NCBI GenBank assembly: GCA_938002655.1
Contig: CALLAC010000029.1
Coordinates: forward strand, 1-42,136
Source of the DNA: an uncultured Cytophagales bacterium
Lineage (GTDB): Bacteria; Bacteroidota; Bacteroidia; Cytophagales; Thermonemataceae
Reading direction: 5' to 3'
Length of the DNA stretch: 42,136 bases
In this document: positions 24,515-33,213 of the stretch, piece after piece
Layout of the letters: each line of letters starts with the position of its first letter
How positions within the stretch are numbered: position 1 is the first letter of the stretch
Made by a program: the position numbers and the translations under genes
The notes under the pieces: generated by a model
What the model was told of the DNA's origin: nothing
The model's database searches: none
The model's input: only the letters and a program-made list of their open reading frames with translations

Positions 24515-25657
24515 ATGTACAAAGCCGCTTTTGTAGCTGTTCTTAAACCTGCTGATGATATTCGACTTTTTCAGAAAATAGCTAAAACTTTTAGAGAAAT
24601 GGGATTTGAAATTTTTAGCTTTGGTTATCAAAGCAATTTAGATACCACTAATGATGATATTGGTATTCATTTGTATCCTATTTTCGAATTTGCTCGGAAT
24701 AGTTTTCGGCGATTATGGGCAGGCTTACTGATTTTGAAATATTTATGGGAAATCAAGCCACAAGTATTAGTTTGCGGAGCAGTAGAGCTACTTCCTTATT
24801 GTATTTTATACAAAAATTTACAGAAAATTTTAGGAAAAAAATTACATCTGATTTACGATGTACAAGAAAATTACTTTCTCAATATTTTACATACCCAAAC
24901 TTACCAATCTTGGTGGGTGTTCAGAAAAATATTAGCGTATAGCGTTCGCTTTGTAGAGTGGCTTTGTAGCAAGGATGTTGATACGTTTTTTTTGGCTGAG
25001 CAATGCTATCAATCTGAATTGAGTTTTGTAAAAAAACGATGTTTAATTATAGAAAACAAAGTTTTGAAGAATAAATTTCAAGAGAAAAATATCAGCAATC
25101 CTATTTTTTTACTTTCAGGCACTATTGCTGCTGAATATGGGCTTTGGCAAGCCATTGATTTCGTAGAGAAAATACATTTTTTCATTCCTCATAGCATTCT
25201 AAAAATAGTAGGCAGATGTAATCGTAAAAAGATTTTTTATGAACTAATAGCTTTGCAAAAGAAGAAACCATTTTTACAATTAGAAATTTCTGAAAAAGCA
25301 TTAAGTTATGGAGTTTTAGAAAAAAACTTTGCAGAAAGTACGTTTTGGCTAATGCCCTATCGAGTAAATGTTGCTTACCAAAATCGTATTCCCACAAAGT
25401 TTTACGAGGCTATGGCTTGGCAAAAATGGATATTTGTGCAAAAAAACCCTGTTTGGGAAAGTTTTTTCAAAGAATATGCTTATCCTTATGTGATTTGGAT
25501 AGATTTTCAGAAACCTCAAACTTGGCAAGAATGCCTTGATACTGCAAAACTACAGCAAAAACCCATTTACCAAAATCCGCAAATTTTTTGGGATAGTGAA
25601 AAAGAAAAATTGCAACAATTTATTTCAAATTGGATTTCATCAAATACAATAACCTAA
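24515..25657 (+). CDS. Glycosyltransferase family 4-like protein
   Basis: Probable GT-B-fold sugar transferase of 380 aa acting at the cytoplasmic face of the inner membrane. The N-terminal Rossmann part begins AAFVAVLKPADDIRLFQKIA and includes LIYDVQENYFLNIL. The C-terminal part has FLLSGTIAAEYGLWQAIDFV and ends in the donor-site motif NRIPTKFYEAMAWQKWIFVQ, which matches the E-x7-E-like region of GT4 enzymes. ATG 24515 begins the conserved part; a TTG at 24425 would add 30 residues across the palindrome. Its last bases overlap the convergent dehydrogenase by 4 bp. Sugar and acceptor unknown; no polysaccharide cluster surrounds it. Confidence 0.78.
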   Translation: MYKAAFVAVLKPADDIRLFQKIAKTFREMGFEIFSFGYQSNLDTTNDDIGIHLYPIFEFARNSFRRLWAGLLILKYLWEIKPQVLVCGAVELLPYCILYKNLQKILGKKLHLIYDVQENYFLNILHTQTYQSWWVFRKILAYSVRFVEWLCSKDVDTFFLAEQCYQSELSFVKKRCLIIENKVLKNKFQEKNISNPIFLLSGTIAAEYGLWQAIDFVEKIHFFIPHSILKIVGRCNRKKIFYELIALQKKKPFLQLEISEKALSYGVLEKNFAESTFWLMPYRVNVAYQNRIPTKFYEAMAWQKWIFVQKNPVWESFFKEYAYPYVIWIDFQKPQTWQECLDTAKLQQKPIYQNPQIFWDSEKEKLQQFISNWISSNTIT

Positions 25658-26427
25658 CGAGGCATTGTTAGTTTTTTCATCAGAGGTTTCCGCAAAAAAG
25701 GAAATAAATTACCCAAAAAGTTTAGCAATTTGAGTTTATTTGTAAGAATGTGGTGCGTTTTGTGCTGGTGAATTGCCTGCCAAATTTTTTCGGCAACATC
25801 TTCGGGCTGAACGTGTACGCCCATTTTTTCTACTGCCCAAGCCTTGTAAGTAGCTTTGCCAAGCATATCAGTATTGACAAAGGGGGGCATAATATCGGAA
25901 ACGCCAATTCCCAACCTTGAAAGCTCAATTTCTAGCCCTTCGGTAAACCCCCTAACAGCATGTTTACTTGCCGCATACACACAAAACTCAGGCACACCAT
26001 AAATGGCAGAAGCTGAAGACAAATTGATAATTTTCGATTGAGGGGTATTTTTAAGCAAAGGCAAAGCCCAATAAGTAGTATTGATAAGCCCCCAAAAGTT
26101 GACTTCAATCATTTTTTTCTGCTCTGCAAGTGGAATATTTTCGAAAAAGCCCATTCGCAGAATACCTGCATTATTTACCAAAACATCAAGATGATTTTCT
26201 GTTTGCCGAGCAATTTTTTCAAAAACTGCTTGCATTTCTGTTTCGTTGCGTACATCTGCTCTTTGCAGTAGCCCTCCTGCTTTATCAAGCTCATTTTGCA
26301 AATTTTTCAAAGCTACTTCGTCGATATCCACCCCACTGATAATCCAGCCTTTCTGTGCGAACAGCAAAGCCGTAGCTTTGCCGATACCACTTGCTACGCC
26401 TGTGATAAAAACATTTCGGTTTTTCAT
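25654..26427 (-). CDS. Short-chain dehydrogenase/reductase (SDR)
   Basis: NAD(P)-dependent oxidoreductase of 257 aa with a Rossmann fold. Signature residues are visible: TGVASGIG (9-16), DVR after strand 3, NNAG (85-88), a catalytic Ser in NLSSASAIYG (about 138) and Tyr151-x3-Lys155 in YAASK. The acidic residue after strand 2 (GVDID) suggests NAD preference. A Lys/Leu-rich C-terminal tail (FLRKPLMKKLTMPR) may touch membranes. It is convergent with and overlaps the glycosyltransferase end by 4 bp. Substrate unknown. Confidence 0.9.
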   Translation of the reverse strand: MKNRNVFITGVASGIGKATALLFAQKGWIISGVDIDEVALKNLQNELDKAGGLLQRADVRNETEMQAVFEKIARQTENHLDVLVNNAGILRMGFFENIPLAEQKKMIEVNFWGLINTTYWALPLLKNTPQSKIINLSSASAIYGVPEFCVYAASKHAVRGFTEGLEIELSRLGIGVSDIMPPFVNTDMLGKATYKAWAVEKMGVHVQPEDVAEKIWQAIHQHKTHHILTNKLKLLNFLGNLFPFLRKPLMKKLTMPR

Positions 26428-26618
26428 AAAATTAACGTTTTTGTAGTGCTACATATGTAAAAGTAGTGCCCAACGTATTATGAGTTTTTTCAAAACCTCA
26501 TAGTTTTCTAGTTTTTTCATCATTCAAACAGCTCTACTGGTTGATACTATTACATTTTTTTATTTGCGTAAAATAAAAAAAGTTTTTCGACTACATTTTG
26601 TTTTTTTACAAAAAATTG

Positions 26619-26626
26619 TATTTTTG
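26619..26626 (+). promoter_or_regulatory. Bacteroidota -7 element of the Sia-like operon
   Basis: TATTTTTG, an exact TAnnTTTG match, 32 bp before ATG 26659, with a TTTTG about 20 bp further upstream. Confidence 0.6.
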
Positions 26627-26658
26627 CCAAAAAGACTTAAACCAAAAGTCCAAAATTT

Positions 26659-27105
26659 ATGCTCAATTTTGATACAGCTATAAAAGAAGTAGCAACTAAA
26701 TTCAATGCACAAATCAAAGAACTTTCACCAGGCGTATATTCATTAGATATTCCATTCAAGCTCAAAGATGGTTCAAGCCGTTACCAATATGTTTATGCAT
26801 GGGTAATCAAAGATTCTTTCAAAAATAAAGATTATTTTTATTTCAACAGCCGTTGTGGTACATACGAAAAAGGAATTACTGATACTTATAATCTTTTGAA
26901 AGAAGCAGGCTATGGACATTACTCTACGATTACGATTGCCGCAGACAAATTGCCTGACGGCTCGCCTTGCGAAACTGTGGTAGTACAGGCAAGTCCTATT
27001 GCAGAACATATTAAAACACTTGATGAACTAGCTGATATCGTGTGGGAAGTAGCAGAAGTAGCAGATATTATTGAAGAAAAGTATTTTGGGGGGGATAAAA
27101 ATTAG
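26659..27105 (+). CDS. Conserved-looking 148-aa protein, first gene of Sia-like module
   Basis: I do not recognise this protein with certainty. It is cytosolic (no signal or membrane segment), acidic at the C-terminus, and built of alternating strands and helices: AIKEVATKFNAQIKEL, YSLDIPFKLKDGSSRYQYVY, YFYFNSRCGTYEKG, LLKEAGYGHYSTITIA and a helical end LDELADIVWEVAEVADIIEE. The strand-helix pattern is reminiscent of CesT/YbjN chaperone-like folds, only as a guess. It lies 27 bp before a SiaB-like kinase gene, behind a good promoter, and in one direction with siaC-like and VWA genes. That makes it a candidate member or partner of the signalling module. Confidence 0.7.
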   Translation: MLNFDTAIKEVATKFNAQIKELSPGVYSLDIPFKLKDGSSRYQYVYAWVIKDSFKNKDYFYFNSRCGTYEKGITDTYNLLKEAGYGHYSTITIAADKLPDGSPCETVVVQASPIAEHIKTLDELADIVWEVAEVADIIEEKYFGGDKN

Positions 27106-27132
27106 TTTTTCACCACAAACAAAAATAAGTTT

Positions 27133-27687
27133 ATGTCCAAAAAGTTCAGCTTTTTTCATCATTACATCAACATGAGTGATGATGATATACTTATTTCTTA
27201 CAAAGGACCCATGTCTGATGTAATTATCCACGAAATAAGCAAAGAAATACAATCTCGCCTTGCCGAAGACCCTAAATCGGGGAAGAAAGTATATGCCATT
27301 TTTATGGAGCTGGCTCAAAACATCTTTTTTTATTCCTCTGAATCTACCATTCTTGGAGGTAAAACATACCGCATTGGCTCTATTGTTCTTTCACAAGATG
27401 AGGATAATTACACGCTTACCACAGGAAATATAGTAGATAAAAAATGGATTCCGATTTTGTGGGATAGATGCGAAATGATAAATAATGCAGACCGCGAAAC
27501 CTTGCGAAGAATGAAATTTGAACAACGAGACCAAGGTACAATGAGTACAGAAAATAGCAAAGGAGCAGGTATCGGGCTTATCCAAGTAGCTCTCACCTCT
27601 GCTCAACCCATTTCTGTTGAATTTAGAGATATTGATGAAGAAAAATCTTTCTTTGCACTATCTGTGAGCGTCAAGAAAAATCTTTAA
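27133..27687 (+). CDS. SiaB-like protein kinase (GHKL-type fold)
   Basis: 184-aa cytosolic protein matching the SiaB family. In Pseudomonas aeruginosa, SiaB phosphorylates SiaC and is opposed by the PP2C phosphatase SiaA, which controls the diguanylate cyclase SiaD. Visible parts are an N-box-like helix IFMELAQNIFFYSSE and a glycine loop NSKGAGIGLIQVAL, the ATP-lid features of a GHKL fold. LRRMKFEQRDQG lies in between. It is the second gene of the run, 22 bp before the SiaC-like gene, which supports kinase-substrate pairing. No SiaA-like phosphatase or GGDEF protein is in the window. Family identification from memory. Confidence 0.82.
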   Translation: MSKKFSFFHHYINMSDDDILISYKGPMSDVIIHEISKEIQSRLAEDPKSGKKVYAIFMELAQNIFFYSSESTILGGKTYRIGSIVLSQDEDNYTLTTGNIVDKKWIPILWDRCEMINNADRETLRRMKFEQRDQGTMSTENSKGAGIGLIQVALTSAQPISVEFRDIDEEKSFFALSVSVKKNL

Positions 27688-27709
27688 ACTAAATAAAAAT
27701 ACTGAAACA

Positions 27710-28093
27710 ATGGAAAATCTGATTATAGAGGGTGTAAAAAGTACCTATTTCACACCGCAAGTTACTTTCAATGCTTCCACAGGCGAATGTTCTATAGCAG
27801 GTGAATCGTATCTGGAAGATACCTGGGATTTCTACAAGCCTATTCTTGCTTGGCTCAAACAATATACAGAAGAAGTCAAAGGTCCTATAAACTTTACATT
27901 TGACCTCACCTATTACAACACCAGTTCCTCAAAATGTTTCTTGGATATTGTAAAACTACTTAAAGAATACAAAGAAAATGGCGGCAATGTCACTATCAAT
28001 TGGAAACATCCCGAAGATGATGAAGATATTCGCGAGGAAGCCGAAGATTACAAAAACTTCTTGGGCATTGATATCAACATTATTGCTTACTAA
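27710..28093 (+). CDS. SiaC-like regulatory phosphoprotein (DUF1987)
   Basis: 127-aa single-domain cytosolic protein. It has the family's recognisable segments: STYFTPQVTFNASTGECSIA, GESYLEDTWDFYKPILAWL and FDLTYYNTSSSKCFLDI. Thr71 in YYNTSSSK probably corresponds to the phosphorylated Thr68 of Pseudomonas SiaC. The acidic stretch HPEDDEDIREEAEDY is also typical. In the known system, unphosphorylated SiaC binds and activates SiaD. In Bacteroidota the target is not known to me. Cotranscription with the SiaB-like kinase is implied by the 22-bp spacing. Confidence 0.88.
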   Translation: MENLIIEGVKSTYFTPQVTFNASTGECSIAGESYLEDTWDFYKPILAWLKQYTEEVKGPINFTFDLTYYNTSSSKCFLDIVKLLKEYKENGGNVTINWKHPEDDEDIREEAEDYKNFLGIDINIIAY

Positions 28094-28124
28094 ATTCTGC
28101 ACTGCTATTTAAGATAAACTGTTG

Positions 28125-28132
28125 TATCTTTG
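28125..28132 (+). promoter_or_regulatory. TAnnTTTG match at the VWA gene start
   Basis: TATCTTTG fits the -7 consensus but overlaps the TTG start codon (28130-28132) of the best gene model, so promoter and start cannot both be right. It may be chance. Confidence 0.35.
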
Positions 28133-29122
28133 AACTTTTACGTAAATTTTGGTTACCTTGAAGCTATCGGGGTAACCTTGTTTTTCGTACTTTATGTTTT
28201 GTATTTTGTTTTTTCATTCCAAAGAGCAAAAGTTTTAGGTTTGCCTCTACGAGGATATTTTTGGCTGAAAATGCTCTTTCGCTCTGTTTATTTTGGCTTG
28301 TTTGTAATAGCTATCCTCGGACCTACTATTGGCGAAGAAAAACAACAAGTAAAGGTACAAGGTAAAGATATAATGTTTGTGGTAGATGTTTCTGCTTCTA
28401 TGCTTGCCCAAGATGTGCTTCCTTCTAGGCTAGAAAAGGTGAAATTTGAATTGCAAAATCTTTTAGAAAATCCTTTGCAAGCACGTATAGGAATAATAGT
28501 TTTTGCCCAAGAAGCCTATCAATTTTGCCCCCTTACCAAAGACTACTCACTCTTGCAAAATGTATTTATTCCTGCTCTTTCGGCTCAAATGATGAAAAAC
28601 TCAAGTACCCAAATCTATAATGCTTTGGAACTTGCTCTGAAAAGACTTTTGAACGAAAATCAAGACCAAATTCACAAAAAAGCCAAAGTTATTGTTTTAT
28701 TCACTGATGGTGAAGACTGGGGAGAAAATATCAACGCTTTGGCTGAAACTATTAAGCAAAAAGGAGTTCATTTGCTTGTAGTAGGCATAGGCTCGGAAAA
28801 AGGTGGTCCTATTTTTACATCCACAGGTTTCAAAAAAAACAACAAAGGCGAAAAAGTTATCAGCAAACTAAACCGCAACTATCTGCTAAATTTTGTTCAG
28901 CGAGCAGAAGGAAAATACTTTGAAATTAGTCAGGAAAACCAAATTATCCGAAATGATATGGACAAAGTTCGAGCAACTCTGGAGGAAATTCAGGGTATTT
29001 TGCAAGATAAGCGAGAAATCAGCTTAGAAGCAAACAAGTATTACTATCCTTTACTTTTGGCTTTTATGATGCTCTGCTTAGATACAATTATTACAACACG
29101 TATCATCAAACTGCCTTCTTAA
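28130..29122 (+). CDS. BatB-like VWA-domain membrane protein
   Basis: 330-aa inner-membrane protein. There is a helix near the N-terminus (AIGVTLFFVLYVLYFVFSF), a second at FGLFVIAILGPTIG, then a VWA domain facing outward and a closing helix (YYYPLLLAFMMLCLDTIITT). The metal site (MIDAS) is complete: DVSAS (Asp86, Ser88, Ser90), a Thr in KNSSTQIYNAL and Asp in LFTDGEDWG. BatB homology seems to extend to YLEAIGVTLFF, which favours the TTG start at 28130. There is no ATG until codon 48. BatA, BatC and a MoxR ATPase are not adjacent; a BatA-like protein lies 5 kb away. It ends with a 4-bp overlap with the convergent hisC. Confidence 0.82.
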   Translation: MNFYVNFGYLEAIGVTLFFVLYVLYFVFSFQRAKVLGLPLRGYFWLKMLFRSVYFGLFVIAILGPTIGEEKQQVKVQGKDIMFVVDVSASMLAQDVLPSRLEKVKFELQNLLENPLQARIGIIVFAQEAYQFCPLTKDYSLLQNVFIPALSAQMMKNSSTQIYNALELALKRLLNENQDQIHKKAKVIVLFTDGEDWGENINALAETIKQKGVHLLVVGIGSEKGGPIFTSTGFKKNNKGEKVISKLNRNYLLNFVQRAEGKYFEISQENQIIRNDMDKVRATLEEIQGILQDKREISLEANKYYYPLLLAFMMLCLDTIITTRIIKLPS

Positions 29123-30192
29123 ATCAAATCATTGGGGCTTTGCTTTTGGTAATAAGCTAAAAGTGCTTTGAGCAAAATCTGATTCTCTTCTTTTGTTCCG
29201 ACACTTATTCGCAAACAATCTGCTACTACTTTGACTCGACTGCGAACAATAATTTTTTGCGAAAGCAGATATTCAAAGACTTGTTGAGCATTTTTCATTT
29301 TTACAAGTAAAAAATTTGCATCAGAGGGAAATACCTTTTCTACAAAAGGTAGCTGAGCGAGTGCATGTTCTAAAAAATTTCGTTGTTCCAAAATTTTTTG
29401 TACCATTTCATTCTTAAAGCGTTCGTATTGTAAGCTATCGTAAACTAGCTCTTGTGTAGTTTTACTAATATTGTAAGGAGCCTTGATTTTATTCAATACG
29501 GCAATAATTTCGTAATGAGCAAAAGCCATTCCCAAACGCAGAGCCGCCAAACCCCAAGCCTTTGAAAAAGTCTGGATTACAACCAGACGAGGATACTTAT
29601 GCAACTCTTTCAGAAAAGTGGCTTGTGGCGAAAAATCGATATAGGCTTCATCAATAAGGGTAATACCTTGAAAAGTATCTAAAATTTCTAAGATTGTTTC
29701 TTTTTTCAAAAGATTACCACTCGGATTATTCGGCGAACAGATGAAAAGAATTTTCGTATGTGGTGTAATAGCTTGTTTTACTGCCTCGATATCTATTTGA
29801 AAATTGGCATCAAGTGGTATTTTTTGCACAGGCACGGCATTGATGTTGGCACTTACCTCATACATTCCGTAAGTAGGAGGCATAATCAGAACACTTTCGC
29901 GATAAGGCTCACAAAAAGCTCGAATGAGTAAATCGATGGCTTCATCGCTACCATTTCCTAAAAAAATATTTTCTGGATTTACTCCTTTGATGAGAGCCAA
30001 TTTTTCTTTGACTTTGCGTTGATAAGGGTCTGGATAGCGATTGTACATTGCCGCTGTTACCGAACCAATCGGGTTTTCGTTGGCATCAAGGAAAATACCT
30101 TCTTTGCCACTGTACTCATCACGAGCAGAGGCATAGGGCTCTAATTGTAGAATATGCGGACGTAAAAGATTTTGAATTTCCATTTCTATCAT
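29119..30192 (-). CDS. hisC: Histidinol-phosphate aminotransferase
   Basis: PLP enzyme for the transamination between imidazole acetol-phosphate and histidinol-phosphate in histidine synthesis. Features: substrate loop FLDANENPIG, FLGNGSDEAIDLLIRAF, CSPNNPSGN, IDEAYIDF and the PLP lysine Lys211 in TFSKAWGLAALRLG. 357 aa is normal. ATG 30192 lies two bases after the asnS stop; ATG 30183 (MEIQNLLRP) is an alternative. No other his gene is near. Related aminotransferases share the fold, but the N-terminal and C-terminal motifs (CLRISVGTKEEN) favour HisC. Confidence 0.92.
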   Translation of the reverse strand: MIEMEIQNLLRPHILQLEPYASARDEYSGKEGIFLDANENPIGSVTAAMYNRYPDPYQRKVKEKLALIKGVNPENIFLGNGSDEAIDLLIRAFCEPYRESVLIMPPTYGMYEVSANINAVPVQKIPLDANFQIDIEAVKQAITPHTKILFICSPNNPSGNLLKKETILEILDTFQGITLIDEAYIDFSPQATFLKELHKYPRLVVIQTFSKAWGLAALRLGMAFAHYEIIAVLNKIKAPYNISKTTQELVYDSLQYERFKNEMVQKILEQRNFLEHALAQLPFVEKVFPSDANFLLVKMKNAQQVFEYLLSQKIIVRSRVKVVADCLRISVGTKEENQILLKALLAYYQKQSPNDLI

Positions 30193-30194
30193 TT

Positions 30195-31631
30195 TTAAAA
30201 CTCTGCCCCCTTCGGATAACGTGGAAAGGGAATTACATCACGGATATTACTCATTCCTGTAACAAACTGCACAAGTCGTTCAAAACCTAAACCAAAACCA
30301 CTATGCGGTGCTGTTCCAAATTTACGTGTATCCAGATACCACCAAAGCTCTTGCGTAGAAATACCTAACTCTTGCATTCTATTTTTGAGCTTTTCGTAGT
30401 TTTCCTCTCTTTGCGAACCACCAATGATTTCACCTATACCTGGGAAAAGTATGTCCATAGCTCGTACGGTTTTGCCGTCGTCATTTTGTTTCATATAAAA
30501 AGCCTTGATTTCTTTGGGGTAGTTAGTCAGAACAACAGGTTTTTGGAAATGCTTTTCCACCAAATATCGTTCGTGTTCGCTCTGCAAATCTATACCCCAT
30601 TTTACTTCAAATTGGAATTTCTTTTTTTTATGATAAGGCGAAGCCAGCAAAATATCAATAGCTTCGGTGTAAGTGAGGCGTTCAAAGGGGTTTTGTATGA
30701 CAAATTTTAGTTTTTCTACAAGTGGCATTGGGCTTTTTTCTTCCTGTTTTTTGCTTTTTTCCTCGTCCAACAATCTTTTTTCTAAAATGTCCAAATCGTC
30801 AGCACAGTGCTCCAAAGCATAAGCTATCACATATTTGACAAAATCTTCTGCAAGGTTCATATTGTCGTCAAGTTCGTAAAAAGCCATTTCAGGCTCAATC
30901 ATCCAAAATTCGGCAAGGTGGCGAGTTGTATTGGAGTTTTCGGCACGAAATGTAGGACCAAAAGTATACACTTTGCCCAAACCCAAAGCCATCAGTTCAG
31001 CTTCTAACTGCCCCGAAACGGTCAGATTAGTACTTCTACCGAAAAAATCTTGTTTAAAATCTACTTCTCCTTGTTCATTTTTTGGGATATTTTCCAGAGG
31101 CAATGTAGTAACCTGAAACATTTCGCCCGCTCCTTCGGCATCGGAAGCGGTGATAATAGGCGAATGGACATAATAGAAGCCATTATCGTTGAAATATTTA
31201 TGAATGGCATAGCTCAAAGCGTGTCGTACGCGAAACACTGCTCCAAAGGTTGCTGTACGGCTACGTAAATGAGCGTGTTCACGTACGAATTCCAGGCTAT
31301 GTTTTTTGGGTTGAAAAGGATATTCATTAGGATTGGCCAGTCCATATACTTCAATGCTTTCAGCGAGTACCTCTCGGTCTTGTCCTTTACCTGTGGAAAC
31401 TACTAGTCTTCCTTTGATGTGTAAACAAGCTCCTGCTTTGATAGGTGCAATTTGCTCACGAGGAATTTTATTGAAATCTACTACAATTTGCAAATTTTTT
31501 GGTGTCGAGCCGTCATTCATCACAATAAAAGCCACTTCTCCGCTATCTCTTTCATTTCTTACCCAACCTTTTACACTTACTTCCTGATTTTGGATAGGAA
31601 TTTTGAACAAATCTTTAATACTTGATTTCAT
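30195..31631 (-). CDS. asnS: Asparagine--tRNA ligase
   Basis: Class IIb aminoacyl-tRNA synthetase charging tRNA-Asn, 478 aa. The N-terminal OB-fold anticodon-binding domain is [20 protein letters not shown]. The catalytic core holds motif 2 ([19 protein letters not shown]) and motif 3 ([20 protein letters not shown]). An insert with charged residues ([16 protein letters not shown]) is typical of Bacteroidota AsnRS. hisC follows after two bases, so the genes are surely cotranscribed. The start at 31631 precedes [15 protein letters not shown], a usual beginning. Confidence 0.96.
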   Translation of the reverse strand: MKSSIKDLFKIPIQNQEVSVKGWVRNERDSGEVAFIVMNDGSTPKNLQIVVDFNKIPREQIAPIKAGACLHIKGRLVVSTGKGQDREVLAESIEVYGLANPNEYPFQPKKHSLEFVREHAHLRSRTATFGAVFRVRHALSYAIHKYFNDNGFYYVHSPIITASDAEGAGEMFQVTTLPLENIPKNEQGEVDFKQDFFGRSTNLTVSGQLEAELMALGLGKVYTFGPTFRAENSNTTRHLAEFWMIEPEMAFYELDDNMNLAEDFVKYVIAYALEHCADDLDILEKRLLDEEKSKKQEEKSPMPLVEKLKFVIQNPFERLTYTEAIDILLASPYHKKKKFQFEVKWGIDLQSEHERYLVEKHFQKPVVLTNYPKEIKAFYMKQNDDGKTVRAMDILFPGIGEIIGGSQREENYEKLKNRMQELGISTQELWWYLDTRKFGTAPHSGFGLGFERLVQFVTGMSNIRDVIPFPRYPKGAEF

Positions 31632-31742
31632 AACTGATAAATTTTAAGCCTCAAAATTAAGCATTTCCAAATTTTTTTGAGAAAATCGCAGATTTTTTTT
31701 TAAAAAAATTTGCAGATACAAAAAAAAGCTATAAATTTGCAA

Positions 31743-31750
31743 TACTTTTG
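31743..31750 (+). promoter_or_regulatory. Bacteroidota -7 element for tRNA-Thr
   Basis: TACTTTTG, identical to the tRNA-Asp element, ending 7 bp before the tRNA 5' base. Confidence 0.75.
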
Positions 31751-31756
31751 AACAAA

Positions 31757-31829
<73 letters not shown>

Positions 31830-31834
31830 CATGA

Positions 31835-31863
31835 AAAAAGCCTTTCGATAAAAAGGCTTTTTT
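31835..31863 (+). terminator. Rho-independent terminator after tRNA-Thr
   Basis: 11-bp inverted repeat AAAAAGCCTTT/AAAGGCTTTTT with a 6-nt loop ending in TTTTTT. Confidence 0.85.
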
Positions 31864-32001
31864 CTTTATATTCACCAAGTTTTTACCTTTTTAATAAGTA
31901 GCGAGACCACTATTTTTGTTTTTTTTTGAAAATATCAGAGAGTCTCAAAGAAAAGCAAAATTAGAAACCACAATAAAAATTTTTATATCCACAATGTTTC
32001 A

Positions 32002-32035
32002 AACCTGATAGGTTTTTAAAATCTATCAGGTTTTT
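32002..32035. repeat. Palindromic intergenic hairpin
   Basis: Perfect 10-bp repeat AACCTGATAG/CTATCAGGTT with an 11-nt loop and five Ts after it on the plus strand. It could end plus-strand transcription, but there is no gene directly upstream except tRNA-Thr, which has its own terminator. Sequence resembles the palindrome at 24441. Confidence 0.55.
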
Positions 32036-32101
32036 GGCTATATTACTCATTTCTTACAAAAATAAATGCTTGATAATTTGATTACCAAGCATTTGTTTTT
32101 G

Positions 32102-32175
32102 TGGAGCATATCGGAGTCGAACCGATGACCTCTACAATGCCATTGTAGCGCTCTAGCCAGCTGAGCTAATGCCCC
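32102..32175 (-). tRNA. tRNA-Ala (GGC)
   Basis: Minus-strand cloverleaf: acceptor GGGGCAT/ATGCTCC, D-arm TAGCTCAGCTGGCTAGAGC, anticodon stem CTACA/TGTAG around ATGGCAT (anticodon GGC), T-arm ATCGGTTCGACTCCGAT, discriminator A. CCA is not encoded. Confidence 0.95.
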
Positions 32176-32189
32176 AAGTGTTGCGGTTG

Positions 32190-32197
32190 CAAATGTA
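32190..32197 (-). promoter_or_regulatory. Bacteroidota -7 element for tRNA-Ala
   Basis: TACATTTG on the minus strand, matching TAnnTTTG, 14 bp before the tRNA 5' base. Confidence 0.7.
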
Positions 32198-32280
32198 GTA
32201 AGAAAAAAATTGCTTTACAAATTATTCACAAAAAATTATTTGAATAGTAGAGATTTTGTTATTATTGCCAAAAATAGCTT

Positions 32281-33177
32281 ATGCAATGGGAAATATACAT
32301 TGAGCAGTTTAGAAGTTACTTGAAATTGGAGCGTGGCTTTTCAGAAAATTCCATTGAAGCTTATTTGCGAGATATAAGTAAATTTCGAGACTTTGTATTA
32401 GGAAAAGCTTGGCAAAATCCTGAAAAAATCAGTACGCAACAAATTCAGGCTTTTATTTTACATCTCAATGAATTAGGGATAGCCGAAACTTCACAAGCAC
32501 GTATTCTTTCAGGTATCAAGGCTTTTTACAAGTTTCTTTTTGCCGAAGAAGTTATTTCTACTGACCCTGCCTACCTGATAGAAGCTCCTAAACTCAGACG
32601 TAAATTACCCGATACGCTGGAATATCACGAAATTGAAACTCTTTTAGAAGCCATCGACCACTCTACGCCCGAAGGTACACGGAATCGTGCTATGTTAGAA
32701 GTGTTGTATAGTTGTGGTTTGCGAGTAAGCGAACTCATAGAGCTTAAAATTTCTAACTTGTATTTTGATATAGAATTTATTAAAGTAGTAGGTAAAGGTA
32801 ATAAAGAGCGTTTTGTTCCCATAGGCAGTGAAGCCATGAAATATACGCAAATCTATTTAGAACATATCCGCAAACACCTGAATATTGCCAAAGGACACGA
32901 AAATTTCGTTTTTCTTAATAGAAGGGGTAAAAAACTCACACGCGTATATGTGTTTATGGTTGTCAAAGCACTGGCTCAAAAAATTGGACTGAAAAAAAAT
33001 ATCAGTCCGCATACATTTCGGCATAGCTGTGCTACTCATCTCTTGGAAGGTGGTGCCGATTTACGAACTATTCAAGAAATTCTCGGACATGAATCTATTA
33101 CTACCACCGAAATTTATACCCATTTAGATAAAGACTACCTTCGCCAAACTATTCTGCAATATCATCCCCGAAGCTAA
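32281..33177 (+). CDS. xerD: Site-specific tyrosine recombinase XerD
   Basis: Chromosome dimer resolution recombinase acting at dif with XerC and FtsK, 298 aa. The SAM-like core-binding domain spans residues 1-100 (FRSYLKLERGFSENSIEAYL). The catalytic set is complete: Arg148 in GLRVSE, Lys172 in VGKGNKER, His244 and Arg247 in HTFRHS, His270 in LGHESI, Tyr279 in EIYTH. Length and the lack of phage or transposon neighbours point to the housekeeping protein rather than a mobile-element integrase. tRNA-Ala is divergent upstream. It converges on the giant protein gene. Confidence 0.93.
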   Translation: MQWEIYIEQFRSYLKLERGFSENSIEAYLRDISKFRDFVLGKAWQNPEKISTQQIQAFILHLNELGIAETSQARILSGIKAFYKFLFAEEVISTDPAYLIEAPKLRRKLPDTLEYHEIETLLEAIDHSTPEGTRNRAMLEVLYSCGLRVSELIELKISNLYFDIEFIKVVGKGNKERFVPIGSEAMKYTQIYLEHIRKHLNIAKGHENFVFLNRRGKKLTRVYVFMVVKALAQKIGLKKNISPHTFRHSCATHLLEGGADLRTIQEILGHESITTTEIYTHLDKDYLRQTILQYHPRS

Positions 33178-33182
33178 AAAAA

Positions 33183-33206
33183 TGCGGTGCTTTTTTCAGC
33201 ACCGCA
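33183..33206 (-). terminator. Rho-independent terminator for the giant protein gene
   Basis: Perfect 8-bp GC-rich repeat TGCGGTGC/GCACCGCA with an 8-nt loop. On the minus strand seven Ts follow; the plus strand side lacks a T run, so it mainly serves the minus-strand gene. Confidence 0.85.
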
Positions 33207-33213
33207 ACATTTA

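Noticed and set aside
32281-33177. Mobile-element integrase next to tRNA-Ala
   Set aside because: Length, complete catalytic set and lack of mobile neighbours fit housekeeping XerD; tRNA-Ala is intact and divergent.
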